Shown piece after piece: positions 61,801-64,000 of a DNA stretch of 64,000 nt. The stretch lies in contig NC_083651.1 of the NCBI RefSeq assembly GCF_963576545.1, forward strand, positions 11,949,886 to 12,013,885, in the 5' to 3' direction. The translations under genes and the position numbers were made by a program. The stretch comes from Limanda limanda. Its lineage: Eukaryota > Chordata > Actinopteri > Pleuronectiformes > Pleuronectidae. How positions within the stretch are numbered: position 1 is the stretch's first letter; each line of letters opens with the position of its first letter. Under the pieces are notes generated by a model, which was not told the DNA's origin, searched no databases, and saw only the letters and a program-made list of their open reading frames with translations.

Positions 61801-64000
61801 AGAGTGTGAAAGCAGATGACAGATGGCGTCAGTGATATTGCCAGTTGCCGCGCGAATCTTTTTAGGATTATTATATATTTATTGTGGGCAGTGTTTGGTC
61901 CCATTTGTGTGACGGCTCTTGAAGAATCCTCCAGGTGATGAAATGATAAAAGAGATCATTTATAAATTGAAGGTTTTAGAGTCCAAAACAACTCTCTTTC
62001 AATAAATCGGTCTTCCTGTCACTGTAAAGTGATTTGGGCCCATGAACTGCAGAGGCTTTTCTCATATTGCAAACTCCCTTTGTTCTGGCTCTTCTCTTCT
62101 CCTCCACCTGTCCATGTCATTTTCCCCATTTCAGACCTGACCAGCCTAGATAAACTTGGTTAAATGCTGAGGGATTACCAGTGACTGCGGTGAATTCCCT
62201 CATTTGCACCAATGTAACTCCGTCTCCAGGGGCCCCACGTCACCTCCTGAGCAGATTCCTCATCCTTTAAACACCTCAACATCTGTCCTTGTTTGGTCTC
62301 AAGTACATCCATATGGCTGAAAGAGAGCGATTGATTCAGAGTATGAGAGTGAGTATGAGAGGGACGGAGAGAGTGGGTGAGCGGTGACGAAGAAAATAAT
62401 GTGCACGGAGACAAGAGGCAGAAAATAAACAGGGTGTTTTATAGCGGTTAATGGTGAGAAGAAGTTGAAAATGAGATGTACAGAAGTGAATCGTAATATC
62501 GACAATCTCAAAAGTGATAGATTAAAACTGTCCACTATGTATTGATAGTGCCTAGACTGGTACAATAATGATGTGATGTGACATTCATTTACTATTCTTT
62601 TCAAAGGCTCTTTTAAAGGAAACTAAAGCTGTTTTTTTGGGGATTTAGCCAGAATGTCCCTTCCCTTCAGCCACACCACTCCATTTCACTTGAACACTGA
62701 GAACCAGGGTTGGGTGATGTCAACTAAATTGGCATACGAAGATGTATGGAGTGAAACATCGTGATGGACGGGGTAGTGATAGTGCGGTGGCGCTAGCTCC
62801 GCAGCTTGTCACCATTTATCTGCAGCGATTTGTTCTAGTCCCCAAGTCTAGTCTAGTTTTTGGTGCTGCCTTCAGGTGCTGTCAACAAACAAAAAAACTA
62901 CAAAGAGTACAACCAACCTAAAGTCTCCCGTTGTACTAAGTTTGCCCTTTTACTCAAGCACACTGGGCTTTTTAACATACTTTAAATTAAATACAACTGT
63001 ATCATTGAAAATAATCCTTGGTGTTGTGCACAGTTGCAGAGTCCTCAAATCACAGCTACCTTTCATCCCACGGCGCTGTAACTCATCACCTGCACATGTG
63101 CTTCCATACAGGCATAAAGACGTTTTGGGGCACCTCTAGTTGCCTTTGATCGACAGGGAGGGAAGCAATGCGTTTTGGAAAATCCCACAAAACAAGTAAT
63201 AAATATATATTTTCTACGTTATAGTTGACACTGAAATTATAGTCTGTGCGTTGCAGACTGCATCTCTTTGTGTCAAACGGGGGGGACATGGTGGCTGTCA
63301 GTCATCTTCCTTCAACGTACTATTTCCATTGCTGAGAACGACAAGTGGGCAGGACCCCCACCTCGAGAATATGGCATCACCCTGTGTAATGTGCAGATAA
63401 TTGATATTGGATTCAGCAATAAATGTTACCGAGTGCTGTTAAACCTACTCAACACATTAAAAAATAAATTGATGGATATCGCAATTTGATTTATTTATGA
63501 TTATTTCACACTTAATCCCAGTAATCCCCAACCCTTAATAAATGGGTGACAGGATTTTGGAAAGGAACTGAGCCATTTGGTCTGACTCTCTTCAGAAAGC
63601 CGGAATTCCCATCACTCCAATAAAGGCAGTTTTATTTATAAAGCACCTTTCATATGCAGAGTTGGATTGAAAGTGCTGGTCGTCAAAGTAAAACTAATAA
63701 TTTTCAACATTGCATATGAGATTTTGTTGCATCTTTTGCAAATTTTTTGTGCAGAATCTGGTTTATTCTGTTGGAAAATTGTTGGAATTTCTTGAGCCAT
63801 GATATTTTTTGGTCAACTCTATCATTTGTGGTGTGTATCCAGCTTCTATTCAGCCCTTCAGCAGCTTTCTAAATGTGCATCTTCTAAGAGAAGATGTGAG
63901 GCAATAAGAGCCAGTGCATTTGTTTGTCTTATTTGTCTGGGCTGGATGTTCAAAGTTGGCTTAGTGTGTCAGGGGCCCCTTAATCTCATGGTCTGGGAAT
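58801..64000. other. Non-coding region to the end of the window
   Basis: Has G13 at 59560-59572, a short CATT repeat near 59587-59613 and an AT dinucleotide patch at 60824-60833. No exon, RNA gene or further mobile element was recognised apart from the fragment at 63628-63680. Confidence 0.5.
63628..63680 (+). repeat. Short repeat fragment related to 22890-22980
   Basis: The stretch AGTTTTATTTATAAAGCACC then TTTCATATGCAGAG and GAAAGTGCTGG shares the order of motifs with 22890-22980. Confidence 0.4.

Overview
The window looks like vertebrate nuclear DNA, most likely from a ray-finned fish and probably a percomorph. This is inferred from AT-rich non-coding sequence, several long pure microsatellites, and interspersed repeats of types common in teleost genomes (a Tc1-like relic, a tRNA-SINE-like tail, short non-autonomous families present two or three times). 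I could not recognise any host protein-coding exon, tRNA, rRNA or snRNA gene on either strand, so the host part reads as a gene desert or a very large intron.

The one intact coding locus is a complete LTR retrotransposon on the minus strand at 31661-36008 (4,348 bp). It has two 169-bp LTRs that are identical by eye, flanked by a 4-bp AGCT target-site duplication. Inside are a tRNA-Trp-type primer binding site, gag (269 aa), a -1 frameshift signal (GGGAAAC followed by a predicted stem-loop), and pol with protease, reverse transcriptase, RNase H and integrase in that order, then a G-run polypurine tract. The domain order places it in Ty3/gypsy. The Gag CHCC finger (CX2HX9CX3C) together with the Trp primer points to the CsRn1/Kabuki-type clade. 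Gag builds the particle. The frameshift makes a predicted Gag-Pol of about 1,312 aa that supplies the enzymes. The LTRs carry a TATA box and an ATTAAA poly(A) signal. Every expected part is present and both frames are open, so the copy looks very young and possibly still competent.

Layout. 1-11.8 kb: non-coding DNA with a ~40-unit TTC microsatellite (2771-2889), dispersed repeats, and a tandem pair of short hairpins (8359-8411). 11.8-12.25 kb: Tc1-like transposon relic. 12.3-31.2 kb: non-coding DNA with AAT microsatellites, repeat families, a hAT-like terminus next to an 18-bp perfect hairpin (24494-24618), and enhancer-like sequence near 15.9-16.6 kb. 31.2-36.0 kb: a dispersed repeat and then the retrotransposon. 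36.0-38.1 kb: a four-tract G-quadruplex motif (36420-36441) and a homeodomain-core-rich, CCAAT-box-bearing block that is the best conserved-enhancer candidate. 38-64 kb: non-coding DNA with CA, CT/GT and ATG microsatellites, repeated long G or C runs, more dispersed repeats and one SINE-like copy. Comparisons were made by eye; family names come from general knowledge and were not checked by a search.
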